This document shows, piece after piece, positions 54,351 through 64,000 of a stretch of 64,000 nt of DNA. The translations under genes were made by a program, and so were the position numbers. Numbering within the stretch: the first letter of the stretch is position 1; each line of letters opens with the position of its first letter. Below the pieces are notes generated by a model that ran no database searches, had not been told where the DNA came from, and was given only the letters and a program-made list of their open reading frames with translations. The stretch comes from Crocodylus rhombifer (Eukaryota; Chordata; Crocodylia; Crocodylidae): assembly GCA_038503035.1 (NCBI GenBank), contig JAVSML010000991.1:265795-329794 (forward strand), given 5' to 3'.

Positions 54351-54751
54351 ATATTTTGTTTCCTTGTCCTGTATGAGAAATTGCCTCGAACTCTATTCCT
54401 AAATTCTTAATGGGAGGAAAATAAATCCACCTCATTCTCTCCTCAGATGAGCTCCTAGGCAAACTTGTACTGCTTGCTTCTCTTCTGTTCAGTGCCCCCT
54501 CTATTTGCAAGTGTCTGCTTTTTTCCCCAAGGCTGCTGAGCCAAGGCAGGAGTTTTGAAGTCAAACTGCCCCAGCTCACACTCCAGTCTACCACTAAATG
54601 GCCCTCTAAATGAAAGCATTGGGCCATAGTTTTCAAAACACAATCAAACAGTCCTTGACAGTGGACACTCAGCTAATAATCCCACCAATTTTCAGCAAAA
54701 CCTCTTTAATGTAGCCAGAGGACTGGCACCTTAATTTGGACATATAAGTTC
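54351..54751. other. Unassigned DNA
   Basis: Possibly the faded rest of the old CR1. No gene visible. Confidence 0.35.
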
Positions 54752-54832
54752 GGAGACTTGGCTGCTGCTAAATCTCCAAATCAGCCAGGCCAGACCCATC
54801 CCCCGCCCGCTCTCCCAACCCGGAGACAGCTT
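54752..54832. mobile_element. hAT family C, short fragment
   Basis: CGGAGACTTGGCTGCTGCTA followed by AATCTCCAAATCAGCC, AGGCCAGACCCATCCCC matches 56346-56400 of the complete copy almost base for base. No terminal repeats are present, so this is a fragment or a partner of a partial transposition or deletion. Confidence 0.75.
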
Positions 54833-56227
54833 TAAAGAAGAGATCTTGTAAAGACTTTTCATGGTGAAACCAAGGTTTGGTTGACAATGTAGATTATGTA
54901 TAGTAAAAGTAAGCAAGCTCTATTACAATAGCTATTTTGTCAAATTAGTAAAGACTGCTGGGTATTTCATTTTTACACGGTTTAGCCATGCTGTTTTACA
55001 AAGAAAATAAAAGCACCACATGAATCTTCCACTTGGGAGAGGCAGAGAGAGAAGGACAATACAAAATCAGTTTGTGCAACTATTTTCATGCAACAAAATA
55101 CATACATATTGAAATCTAATGGATAAAATATTTGGAACTTTGAATGCAGCACAGAAATTTTTACAAGAGGCCACCTTGAATCCAAGTCAGGTCAACAGTA
55201 AACAGAAGTCACCGCCCACTGATAACCAAAACAGACGTATGTCCTAAATGAAGCATCTATTATAAAAAATAATGCACACCAGTCACTAATTTCAGTGGTT
55301 CTTGTTAGTTGAAGTAGAAGCCTAAGATCAGCAAGGGTAATTAATTACATTCGCTTCCTTATGTCTAGAAGCATGTCAGCTTAGTGATGAGGAACTTCGG
55401 AAAGGCAGCATGACAATGGTTGAACAGCTGCTATTCATGTTTTTCCACAGAATAAGTTCAACAACAAAAAAAGTCTCCAAGACTATCTGTCACCGTACAC
55501 AAACAAGTTCACTTAAGAAAAAAACACAATACTAATAATGCCCTTTGCTTTCAAGCTTGATTTATTTTCAGTGACATCTCCTGAAATAGCTTGTTAAGTG
55601 TACTGGTTCTCAAGAGAACAGATTGGAACCCTAAAGATGCTGGAACTGTGCCAAATGCCAGTCAGAAAACACTACTTTGCTGCAGTAAGTACCAAAATTG
55701 AAGAAAACAAGAACCAAAAACAGTATGGTACTGGATCTTCTTTTAGTCAGGGGTGGCAGACATAGAAGTAGTCCAACCTTCCCCTTATTTAACATTAGCA
55801 ATGAAACACCTGTCAAGTAATTATCATCATTTCAGTAATGTATGTCATCTATATTCAGTACATAAAGGACAGATGTATTAGTTACCCTGGTTATCACTGT
55901 TAAATTTATAAAAGCTGTTACATTCATTTATTTCACAGCAGAACAGAGACATCCCAACAAGGCAGGGGGAAGTGACTCTCCTGTGGTCACTCAGAACTCT
56001 GGTGGCAAATTCAGACTTAAAACTCAAGTTTTATAAGTTTTAAACTAATGCCTTACAATCAAACAAATCTACTCACACTACATATAGTGCTTTGTGGGCA
56101 TTTTTACTGTCAAATGCACATCCATGAAGGCAGTGATCATGCAATTATCAAGTTATTTTCAGGTTCTCAACTTTTCTCTTGGTCTGATAGCTGTTCCTAA
56201 TCAAGAAGTGATCTGGTCTGAGGAAAG
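54833..56227. other. AT-rich unassigned DNA
   Basis: No gene or repeat that I can support. Confidence 0.45.
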
Positions 56228-56235
56228 GTGGATAT

Positions 56236-57268
56236 TAGGTCTGTGTGAAATGGCTAGTATCCGCTTTGGATTCGGCCAATTCAGGGGACAATGATTTGAT
56301 TCGGTGATTTGAATCACTGTCCCAATTCAGTTCAGCCAAATCTGATTCGGAGACTTGGCTGCTGCTGAATCTCCAAATCAGCCAGGCCAGGCCCATCCAC
56401 TGCCTGCTTTCCCAGCCCTGCCTTGCCCTGCCCAACACAGCTCCTGGCACCTAGGGAAAAAAAGCCCCGGCTCATTGGGTGTTACTGGTTGGGGGGAGGG
56501 TGATCGCTGTTGCCCCCACTGATCCACACTGTGTGGGGGGCCCTGCACAAGCCCCCTGACCATCCTCACTCCCTCAGCCTCCCACGGGTGCTCCGCCCAG
56601 GCCAGCTCTGGCACATTAAGAAAAAAAAACAACCCCCACCAGACTCACCACTCCTGCTGATGGGGCACAATCCCTGCTGCCCCCCACTGCCCCACACCAC
56701 ATGGAGGGCTCTGCATTAGCCCCCAAATCCCTGAGGCCACTGCAGGAGCGATGACTCCTGGGGCTTTACTGGGTATTTTTTTTCCTAAAGGGCCAGAGTT
56801 GACTCAGGTGGGGCACCTGTGGGGGGTTTGGGTGGGCTTCTGCAGAGCCCCCCATGCAGTGTGGAGCAGTGGGGGGCAGCAGGAATTGCCCCCCAACCTG
56901 GAAGCACCCTGTGAGCACCGGGGCTTTTCTTTAAAGGGCTGGGAGCTGGGGTGGGTGGGGCAACCATGGAGGGGCTGGGGGAGCAGGCAGGGGCTGGGGG
57001 GCTGGCAGGGGTCCTCCCATGGTCCTCTCCCTTCTCCATGACCCCTAGTACTTACCAGCTTGGAGTCAGCTGCAGCTCCCTGCTGCAGCCACCGGAGACT
57101 GCCCGAATCATGAAAGCTTTCTGAATCTTTTCCGAAGATTCAGAGAGCTCTGAATCAATTTGGACTTTTAAATTGATCCCGATTCAATTTGGATTCAGAG
57201 ATTCGGCCACCAAGTTGGGCTGAATCTCCTCTGAATTGAATCACCATCCAAAGCTTTGAACAGGCCTG
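56236..57268. mobile_element. hAT family C, copy 3, non-autonomous
   Basis: The left end TAGGTCTGTGTGAAA and right end TTTGAACAGGCCTG (last A changed to G) match copy 2. GTGGATAT (56228-56235) and GTGGCTAT (57269-57276) form an 8 bp target duplication with one change. Both subterminal regions match copy 2 (for example CGATTCAATTTGGATTCAG near the right end). The 1,033 bp body is GC-rich and proline-coding in several frames, unlike the body of copy 2, and carries no transposase that I can see. Confidence 0.82.
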
Positions 57269-57276
57269 GTGGCTAT

Positions 57277-57984
57277 CTTACCTTAATTTTACAGGCTTAT
57301 CAATTTGTAGCATATTTCTTTAAAACCATAGCTCAGCTATCTGCACATCTAAAACTGGTAGTAGATCAAGTAAGTTTCCTGTACCTAAACAAAAACCAAG
57401 ATAACACATTAGCAACAGCAGTATCACAGTCCTGAGCTACAGAAAGAAAAAGTTGAAAGGAGAATAAACCAGATTTTTCCCCCCCATGTGTTTTGAGTAT
57501 CAGGTATCTGATGACAATATGAAAGACAGTCCCAAATGACCTGCTTGTTTTTTTTTTTAAGTAGGCAATTAGCAATGGAAGCAAAATTGGTGTGCTTTAT
57601 CAGCTGAACTTTTTAGACAGAGTAATTGTATTTCTACCATAAATGAGCACAGATGCATTAACCCACACAGATTTGAGAAAGAAAATGATTCTTTAAAAGA
57701 TCAATATCACTTATTTTTAAATCCTTTAGGCCATAAAGAGAAAATTACTCTGATACAGACTTTCACTACTGGGACTGCTCCAAGAATCTGCTGTAGCAAC
57801 TAATAAGTTATTATGCCCCTTAGCAACAGAGTCAAAATGCTATATATTATCAACCTAAACAGTGAGGATAGAATCTCATACTGTCAATAAATAATAATTT
57901 AAATAATCATCTTTGCAGACTTTGCAGACATTTACCAGTGCCAGGAACTGTAGCACACACCAGGTATAAGAAACTTGGGGTGGG
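57277..57984. other. AT-rich unassigned DNA
   Basis: No gene or repeat that I can support. Confidence 0.45.
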
Positions 57985-58250
57985 GAGAAGCAGGTGGGAT
58001 CAGAGGGGAGGTTGTCCATTCAGGGAGGTGGGTAAGGGTTTGGGGGGGGGGGGGACTAATCATAGCCTGGTCAGGGTCAGGAAAAGAGAACAGCCAAGTA
58101 GCTGGGCACTCCCAGCCCCAGGCAGTGCTCCAAATATGTGCAGAGATAGATTGAGGTAACCTGTTTATGATCTGAGTTGGTTCACCATCTCAGGTGAACT
58201 AATATAAATTGGACCCACCATTTTGACCTGATTTAATCCCCCTGAGGGTG
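57985..58250. repeat. Interspersed repeat, family A, copy 3
   Basis: GGCAGTGCTCCAAATATGTG followed by CAGAGATAGATTGAGG and TAACCTGTTTATGATCTGAG matches the other two copies. A run of 13 G lies at 58042-58054. Class unknown. Confidence 0.5.
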
Positions 58251-58609
58251 TGTCCAGATGAGTATGCACATTCCTCTTCCAGCGTCTCAACCCCCTTTGA
58301 GGCTGGAGATGAGCATGAGAATAAGCAGGGGGCTGGGACCCTGCAGGCAGGGCAGTCCATGTCCTGTGGAGGGGAGCGGGGCTCTGCCTGTGAGGGGCAA
58401 GGGACCCATCCCTCCTAAGCAGCCCACACACACACATTTCCCCCACACCCACCCACAGACTGACCCACATTCCCCCCACATCTTTCCATACCTACACACA
58501 TCCCCCCCACCCTGCTTCTCACTCCCCTCCTGCAAACCCCACATCCCATCACACACACACCTCATGTGATAAGGAAACCAAATGCAAACATTAAAACATA
58601 TAGCTATTT
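58251..58609. other. Pyrimidine-rich and CA-rich low-complexity DNA
   Basis: CCCACACAC-type runs (58420-58565) create open frames on both strands. I do not call a gene. Confidence 0.55.
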
Positions 58610-61085
58610 AGGATTTATTTTATTATGATGCTAGAGACTGATAGGCTTCCAAAATGCTTTAACATTGTAAATAAAGCAATAAAATATTGCACATGTGATC
58701 AATTCCTCTCTCTTTCTCTCTGTGTTTTGTTCTAATTGTGGAAGAACATGTATTTTAAAATGTGAATTTGGGATGCTGCTTCAACAGTCCATTTGACACA
58801 AGGAGTAATATCCCCAGATACTAACTGCCCAGGCTGCAGAAGCTCCTACCATGGACCCTAAAGCCCACCTGGCTAACCACTAACCCCATGTGGGGCTTAT
58901 GAGTGAGTGGAACAACTAAATTATTGGGAACTAATGAAAAAAAAAGGATAGGAGTGTTGTGTGGGTCAAAGGGTCAAAACATGAAAATAAGTGTTCCTGA
59001 GGGGGACACCAAGCAGAACCCCCCAGGCAACACCCACCAGTCAAAGGCATCCAAAGAGCCGGTGGACACTGCCCACTGGTGCTCTGCCCAGAAACATGGA
59101 TGGACAAGTGAGAGGAAAGTGGCCCCACAGTGTCCAGGCACCTTCCCGGCCAGAGCCTCCTTCCTGGTCAAGTACAGGGCCCACTTGACCAGAGCCAGGA
59201 GGAGGTTGACCAGGAGGTCCTGGGACTTGGTGGGGCCACAGATGGGGTGACCAAAAACAAAAAGGTGAGAGTTGAAATTCAATCAGAACCTCAGGAGGCT
59301 CGTGGGATGAGGGTGGAGTACAGACTCACCCACTGTGGTGCCCCAGCCATGCTCATGTCCTGCCACTTGGTGTTGGGGGGACATGAGTGTGGCATGATGG
59401 ACAGTGCAGCGCATGAGTGTGTAGAGATGGTGGTGATGGATGGTGGAAAAGCAGAAATGTCTGGTGTCTTCCAGCCAGCTCAGGTGGTGAAGTTAGGAGT
59501 GCCGTGATACCAGGCAAGGCACCAGCCCCATGACTAACTCCAGTGGGCTGGAGGACATGGGGAAGGGGCAGGGACCACCACCACACAGGACCCGGTCAAC
59601 AAAGGCAAGAGAATTGGGAGATAGGGCAGTTTTCACCTCCTGGACTAGATGGCAGGTTGCACATGTATTGGGTAGACCCATGTGCCAAGCCAGCACAGTG
59701 GGGTCCATCCAGTCCTGCCTATCATAATCCAGGAGGTCTCCAATACAGGTGATACCAGCCAGGATCAACCTCTGTTGCAACCAGGGTGCCTATGCTGTCG
59801 ACAGCTCCAGTTGGGGGTTCCAGAGGAAGGGCTTGATGGAAGACTGTTGCGGAGGACCTGGAGGCAGAGACCAGACTTCAGGGCCTGGAAGAGGTCCTGC
59901 TAGAAATCTGACATCCCTCACAGGTCCTGCAGGGAGAAGCCCCACAAGCCAAGGAGCTGCCAGTCATATCAGAGTCCCTGGAAGTGATGGAGGAAAGTGC
60001 ATCCCAGGTGGTCCCATGCTGCCTGACTATCGACACCATATAGCAGTTGCTGCAGGACCTGAAGGTGGAACACCAGGAACAGACTATGTAGGCAAACCAG
60101 GCCCTGGCTTCCCTCCCACAAGGGGAGACTCTGCAGTGACTCAGTGCTGTCATGGCCAGAAAATCTCCAGCACCCAACTCTGCAGTCCCACCAGGACCTC
60201 AGGGGTCATGGACAAGGTGTGTAAGCAGTGCCAGAGCATGATCAGGAGTAGCTGTTTCAGCACCAGCACTCTCCTATACAGGAAGAGACATCTAAGGAGC
60301 CCTACCCATTTCTCTGGTAGACCCCCAAGTAGAGCAGCAAGCCCAAGCTCCAGCAGATCCTGCAGACCGTGGGTGGGAGTGAACCCACCTACCACTCATC
60401 ACCCACTGCCAGGCCAAAGCTCTTTACCCAGTTGATCTGGGCAGAGGAGATGGCTGATTACAATGCCTGGCAGACCTCTACCTGCACTAGGTCACCTGAG
60501 TCCTGGACCACAAGGAGTACTTCATGAGCATACAGTGACAGGACCAGCCACACTTCCAGCTCCTGGAGCATCATCTCCACCACTGCTTCTGCAGGAGAAT
60601 GAGGAGGGGCTTCAGAGCCAAGGTGTACACCTGGCCTGACAGTGGGCAGCCTTGATGCATCCTTCTCCTGAATGGGATGGGCTCTGTCAGGGTCCAGTTG
60701 AGTTTGACCAAACACTGCAGAGGTGTAAAGCACCTGGAGAACCTGCATGAAGAGGGGCCTGAAGTGTGCCTGTGAGGTACCTGTGACCCACTTTGTCAAA
60801 TGCCTACTTCTGGTCCAGTGATAGGAGGGCAAAAGACACTTCCCCACTTCCCTTGGATTTGGCCCAGACTGCGGCAAAGTCTGGGCCGAAGACATCCCAC
60901 AAGGCCCGGTAGAACTCCGCAGTGAGCCCGTTGATGCCTGGCATCTTGTTGCCAGCCATCAGGTGGAGAGCGGCCGAAAACTCAGCCAGAGAGGAGCCTC
61001 CAGCTGGTCCCGGTCACCTCTTCTGACCTGTAGGAGTCCCTCTGCCACCTCAGAAGGTTCCTGCCCTGTCACTGTTTCATGAGGG
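58610..61085 (-). mobile_element. Tx1-like LINE (Tx1/L1 group), decayed
   Basis: The minus strand carries the second half of a Tx1-like ORF2 and a 3' region with AATAAAATAAATCC (about 58611-58630). Blocks in order include LTAEFYRALWDVFGPDFAAV (about 60870-60930), VEMMLQELEVWLVLSLYAHE, RLILAGITCIGDLLDYDRQD and LLVNLLLALVKWALYLTRK. The DLLDYDR...W and GPTKSxDLLVNLLLALxKxA blocks are, as I recall, characteristic of Tx1-like proteins of fish, amphibians and reptiles. It is the only element of this lineage in the window. Confidence 0.82.
58970..61070 (-). pseudogene. Tx1-like ORF2, C-terminal two-thirds, multiply broken
   Basis: Reading leftward, VTGQEPSEVAEGLLQVRRGD (about 61020-61080) precedes the polymerase. 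ALWDVFGPDFAAVWAK is followed by a jump to SFALLSLDQ, so the fingers are deleted. The catalytic YADD is YAHE (60521-60532), losing both aspartates. After frameshifts, 59780-59493 gives RLILAGITCIGDLLDYDRQD then KTALSPNSLAFVDRVL, and 59282-58974 gives FNSHLFVFGHPICGPTKSQD, LLVNLLLALVKWALYLTRK and the C-terminal TGSLDAFDWW region. Dead copy. Confidence 0.8.
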
Positions 61086-62582
61086 CAGGGAAGACGATAA
61101 AGAAAAACAAAATATCCAGTGGGGTTGGTGAATCTAGTAGGGGAAAGCTGGGGTTGTGGGAGAGAAGGTGGGTAGGGAGGAAGGGGAATGAAGCTCTCTG
61201 AGCTACAGTCCCACAGGAAAAAAAAATCTGTGAGGGCTATGCTTTGGGAATGTGGGAGAGGGGGGAAACACACACACACAAGGGCTGGGGAAACTCAAGC
61301 TGGCTTACTCAGCCACACAACAAACACCAGGTCAGGGAGAGTGGACCACAGGACTTACCACACAAGGGCAAGAACACACATGGAAGACTGCTGAGAAGGA
61401 TGTAAAAGATGTCTGGAGCAGTGGAGGGGCTTTGTTTGTTGAAGATCTGTCCAGGAGCCCCTCAGAGCTCCAGCCAGGTGCTCAGCAGCAGAGTAGACAA
61501 ATCAAGATCAGGTGCAATGAGGTAGCTGTGGGGGAGGGCAGGAGCAGTGAGTCAATTAGGGAGTACAGGTGTGGTTTCAGGTGGTGCAAGTGCTGCAGCA
61601 GGGAATCTCCCTCTCTCCTGAGATGGGGCAGCAGCAGAAACAATGGCAGCAGCAGCAGTGATGGTAGGAGCTGTCTAGTTCAGCCACTCAGGGCGTGCTT
61701 TTGGTTAAAGTAGAGGTGAAGGTGGGGGTTGGCTTGCCAAGGCAGCTGGGTCAGGCAAGGCACCTTTAGGCTCTGGCAGCAATGATGGAGAAAGGGCCCA
61801 CAGGCAGCTCAGGCTCCCTCCACAGTCTGTCCCCTGGCCATGGCTTGGTGGCAGGCTGGGCAGCAGGTCAGAACAGGGGTGCAGAACCTGGGCTGCAATG
61901 CTGGGTTGTGGTGCAGTGCAGTGGGCCCCTCCCTGAGTGGAGGCAGCAGCATGCAGCAGAGGACCCCCCCATGGGGAGGGGCAAGCAACAGCCCAAGGCA
62001 GGAAGGGGTGCTGCCAACTTACTCCAAAAGCTCTGAGACCAAGCCAGCAGATAACAGTAGCCAGAGGCAGGAAAGGGCCTGACCATCTTCTCCCCAGAAG
62101 CTCCTGAGACCAAGCTTACAGCAACCAGCAACAGCAGCAGCAACCTGGGACAGGAAGGGGCATGGCCAACAATTGGAACAAATGGCAACAGAACAGCAAC
62201 CAGGTAACAGCAAGTACAGATGGCAAACAAGAACAATTGAACAAACACTGGCAAACAGGTCAGCAAAACAATACAAGGTCAAGATCCAATAAATTATCCA
62301 AAAGATGAAAATGTCATGGCTAGGTGGTAGAAGGTTGCTCAAAGAACCAGCCTGTTGTGTGGAGTTTTCTCTCACTCTCCACAAGGAGTAGTAAGCTTCC
62401 TTCTCACCACAGTCTTACTGAGTCAGATATAAGAACAGCCAAAAAGAATCATATCTTCACACATATTTGCTACCAAACACCAAACTCATATAAATGAACA
62501 CCTCACGTTTACTCATACCAAATCTGAAAAGATCCAAGCAGTTCAACCAACGAACTCACTCACACCTCTCATATATCCCCCC
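61086..62582. other. Unassigned DNA with CAG-rich low complexity
   Basis: 61600-61680 and 61930-62220 contain GCAGCAGCAG-type runs that give Gln/Ser-rich or Ala/Cys-rich open frames on both strands (for example 61252-61713 plus, 61868-62266 minus). No domain is visible. It may be an unrecognised repeat. Confidence 0.4.
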
Positions 62583-62622
62583 GTCTGTCTGTCTGTCTGT
62601 CTCTAACTAATACACACACACA
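62583..62622. repeat. (GTCT)n then (CA)n microsatellites
   Basis: Five GTCT units at 62583-62602 are followed after eight bases by a CA run at 62611-62622. Confidence 0.93.
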
Positions 62623-62897
62623 ATACCAAGATGCAAGTGTTTAAATACTTCAATCACTCCACTTTCACCAACCAATCATCTAAAGTGAAGGGCCTGCCAC
62701 TCAATGTCCATCAAACAGTGACCAATCAACCTTGCATACATTCAATGCACTCACCTGTCACCCATCAGCTGCTGCTCACCTTTACCTCAGAGCCATACAC
62801 ACCTTTCCTTCCATTCATTCTGACCCTTTCTGTGCATGCCCAAGCTGTTAAAGTAGAGCAGTGGGTCATAAGTTCAGATCTTCTGGAGACTTCAGGA

Positions 62898-62976
62898 GGA
62901 AGCAGTTACTGCACAGGTTCAATACCAGTTTTAAGATGGAAGCAGTTACTGCACAGGTTCAATACCAATTTTAAGT
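62898..62976. repeat. Tandem duplication, 40 bp unit
   Basis: GGAAGCAGTTACTGCACAGG followed by TTCAATACCAGTTTTAAGAT occurs twice in a row with one base difference, period 40. The near identity points to a recent duplication. Confidence 0.92.
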
Positions 62977-63029
62977 GTTAACATGCTGAATTAAAAACTC
63001 TCTTGCTATAAGCCCTCAATTTAAGGATA

Positions 63030-64000
63030 ATCTCTGCCACAGCTCACTGATGGGTCTTGAGGTGACTTAAGAGTCCAAACTTTGGACCACAGATCTATCC
63101 ACAGAAGTTGTAAGCATTTTTGCATGGAGAGTAGGCCAAAACCTGGGATTCTTCTCCTTTTCTTTCTTCCAGTCTTTCTCTGCTTTGATGGTGAGACACT
63201 TTTCCTCAAAAATGAGCTACCACTTGGTTGACGTTGCAGTGCTATTGGAGTCAGCTGGTAGCCAGCTCCCCCAAACTCTTGATGTCAGCCCCCACTTTCT
63301 TGAGGTATGCCTTCAATGTGTCCTTGTAGCATTTCATCTCGCTGGCATGAGATCTCAGGCTACAATTAAGCTGGGAGTGGAGAACTTGTTTTGGGAATGG
63401 CGAATTAGGCATCCACACACAATTCCAATCCAGTAAGGTTAGTGCTTGAGGGTCACCAGTAACATTGGTTTCAGCCAAGGATGCTGGACATTTGAGAGTC
63501 AATCTTCCCATTTGATGTGGAGCATTTTTTGGAGGCATTGTTGGTGATACCTCTCCAGGCTCTTGCAATGACAACATTTGGTCACCCATGTTTCACAGCC
63601 ATAGAGGAGAGTAGATGATGAATGTATTGTAGACCTGGATGATTTATTGTCTTTCTTTGCACACCAGGTCTCATGTGGGATATTCTTATTAATGTTCACT
63701 ATCTTAAAGGGGTGGCTACTGAGATAAGGTTACCTCTAAGGTTTTTCTCTAAATGGGAATGGGTAGTGGGGGAAGTATCACATTCATGACCTGGAAAAGG
63801 CTCATAAGATTACTTTAATCTTCTCAGGATTGAAAGGCCCAATGTTTGGTAGGCTTTTGCAAGGAGATCCAGCATGGGTGTAGAGGTTTTCCTCAGTGTT
63901 CTCAAGGATGGCACACATATTGGCATATTGCAAATCAAGGGTGGTTGTTTTGAATAGTTTAGTCTTTGAGATAAAACATCCTAGATCAAAGAGCTTGCCA
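63030..64000 (-). mobile_element. Non-LTR retrotransposon 3' part of another lineage, cut by the window edge
   Basis: The minus strand from the right edge holds the end of a LINE ORF2 unlike CR1 and Tx1: a YADD-region relic, then LLYGCETWVTKCCHCKSLE, RYHQQCLQKMLHIKWED, DWNCVWMPNSPFPKQVLHSQ and MKCYKDTLKAYLKKVGADI. The YGCETW...HQxCLxKxLxIxWED signature is shared by a group of LINEs whose ORF2 ends in a zinc finger. I leave the clade open. Upstream sequence is outside the window. Confidence 0.75.
63048..64000 (-). pseudogene. LINE ORF2 C-terminus with zinc-finger relic
   Basis: TTLDLQYANMCAILENTEEN (about 63870-63940) corresponds to the polymerase motif C region, with YADD changed to YANM (63916-63927), so it is inactive. 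The C-terminal region follows with the YGCETW block and, at 63125-63048, a stretch reading YNFCG, a stop, then ICGPKFGLLSHLKTHQ. That matches a C2H2-type finger of the form CGxxC...GLxSHLxTH, with a stop between the two cysteines. Several other stops break the frame between 63250 and 63050. Confidence 0.72.

Noticed and set aside
58258..58569. Open frames on both strands rich in Pro, His and Thr
   Set aside because: Produced by CA-rich and C-rich low-complexity sequence.
61252..62266. Gln/Ser-rich and Ala/Cys-rich open frames
   Set aside because: CAG-type trinucleotide runs explain them; no conserved domain or splice context.
1..64000. Host gene exons, tRNA or rRNA genes, CRISPR arrays, bacterial-type operons
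   Set aside because: I looked on both strands and found no supported example. All long frames trace to transposable elements or low complexity, and the repeat content is that of a vertebrate nuclear genome.

Overview
The window looks like intergenic or deep intronic DNA of a sauropsid, most likely a crocodilian (alligator-like); a turtle is the main alternative. The evidence is many copies of CR1-clade LINEs with characteristic 3' ends (a run like 'gaggtcccttccagccct' followed by ATGAAATCT- or ATTCTATGA-type tails), plus Tx1-like and Penelope-like retroelements, LTR insertions and hAT DNA transposons, in an AT-rich background. I recognise no host protein-coding exon, tRNA, rRNA or CRISPR array. 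Every long reading frame I can explain belongs to a decayed transposable element or to a low-complexity repeat.

Layout. 1-1240: 3' half of a plus-strand CR1. 1860-8222: one old plus-strand CR1 (called CR1-B), readable from its ORF1 esterase domain to its 3' tail. It is interrupted by an unclassified 1.46 kb insertion (2626-4081), a minus-strand CR1 (4247-5219), a small hAT-like element (about 5393-5670) and a tiny CR1 3' end (6331-6509). 8223-11848: AT-rich DNA with a repeat copy and a cluster of palindromes near 10.5-10.8 kb. 11849-14976: a CR1 split by a 2,345 bp LTR-type insertion with a perfect 5 bp target-site duplication. 15-35 kb: mostly AT-rich unassigned DNA with a 79 bp tandem array (18.0-18.4 kb), a Penelope-like 3' end carrying a hammerhead-ribozyme-like core (20.45-20.69 kb), CR1 tails and several MITE-like repeats. 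35957-39950: the most complete CR1, minus strand, ORF1 esterase to 3' end, with a 351 bp solo LTR inserted. 41176-42720: a hAT element interrupted by a CR1. 45297-47338: a complete hAT element with a perfect 8 bp duplication and a BED zinc-finger remnant. 48575-50028: a CR1 split by a GC-rich 1.1 kb LTR. 53.9-54.35 kb: an old CR1. 56236-57268: a second complete hAT copy. 58610-61085: a minus-strand Tx1-like LINE. 63030-64000: a second LINE lineage running off the right edge.

No gene network operates here. The value of the window is its stratigraphy: insertions into insertions give relative ages (CR1-B is older than four elements inside it; three CR1s are older than the LTRs inside them; one hAT copy is older than the CR1 inside it). 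Every reverse transcriptase with a readable catalytic region is damaged by frameshifts, stops or loss of catalytic residues, so nothing seen is likely to be mobile today. All family assignments are from reading motifs by eye; no database was searched.
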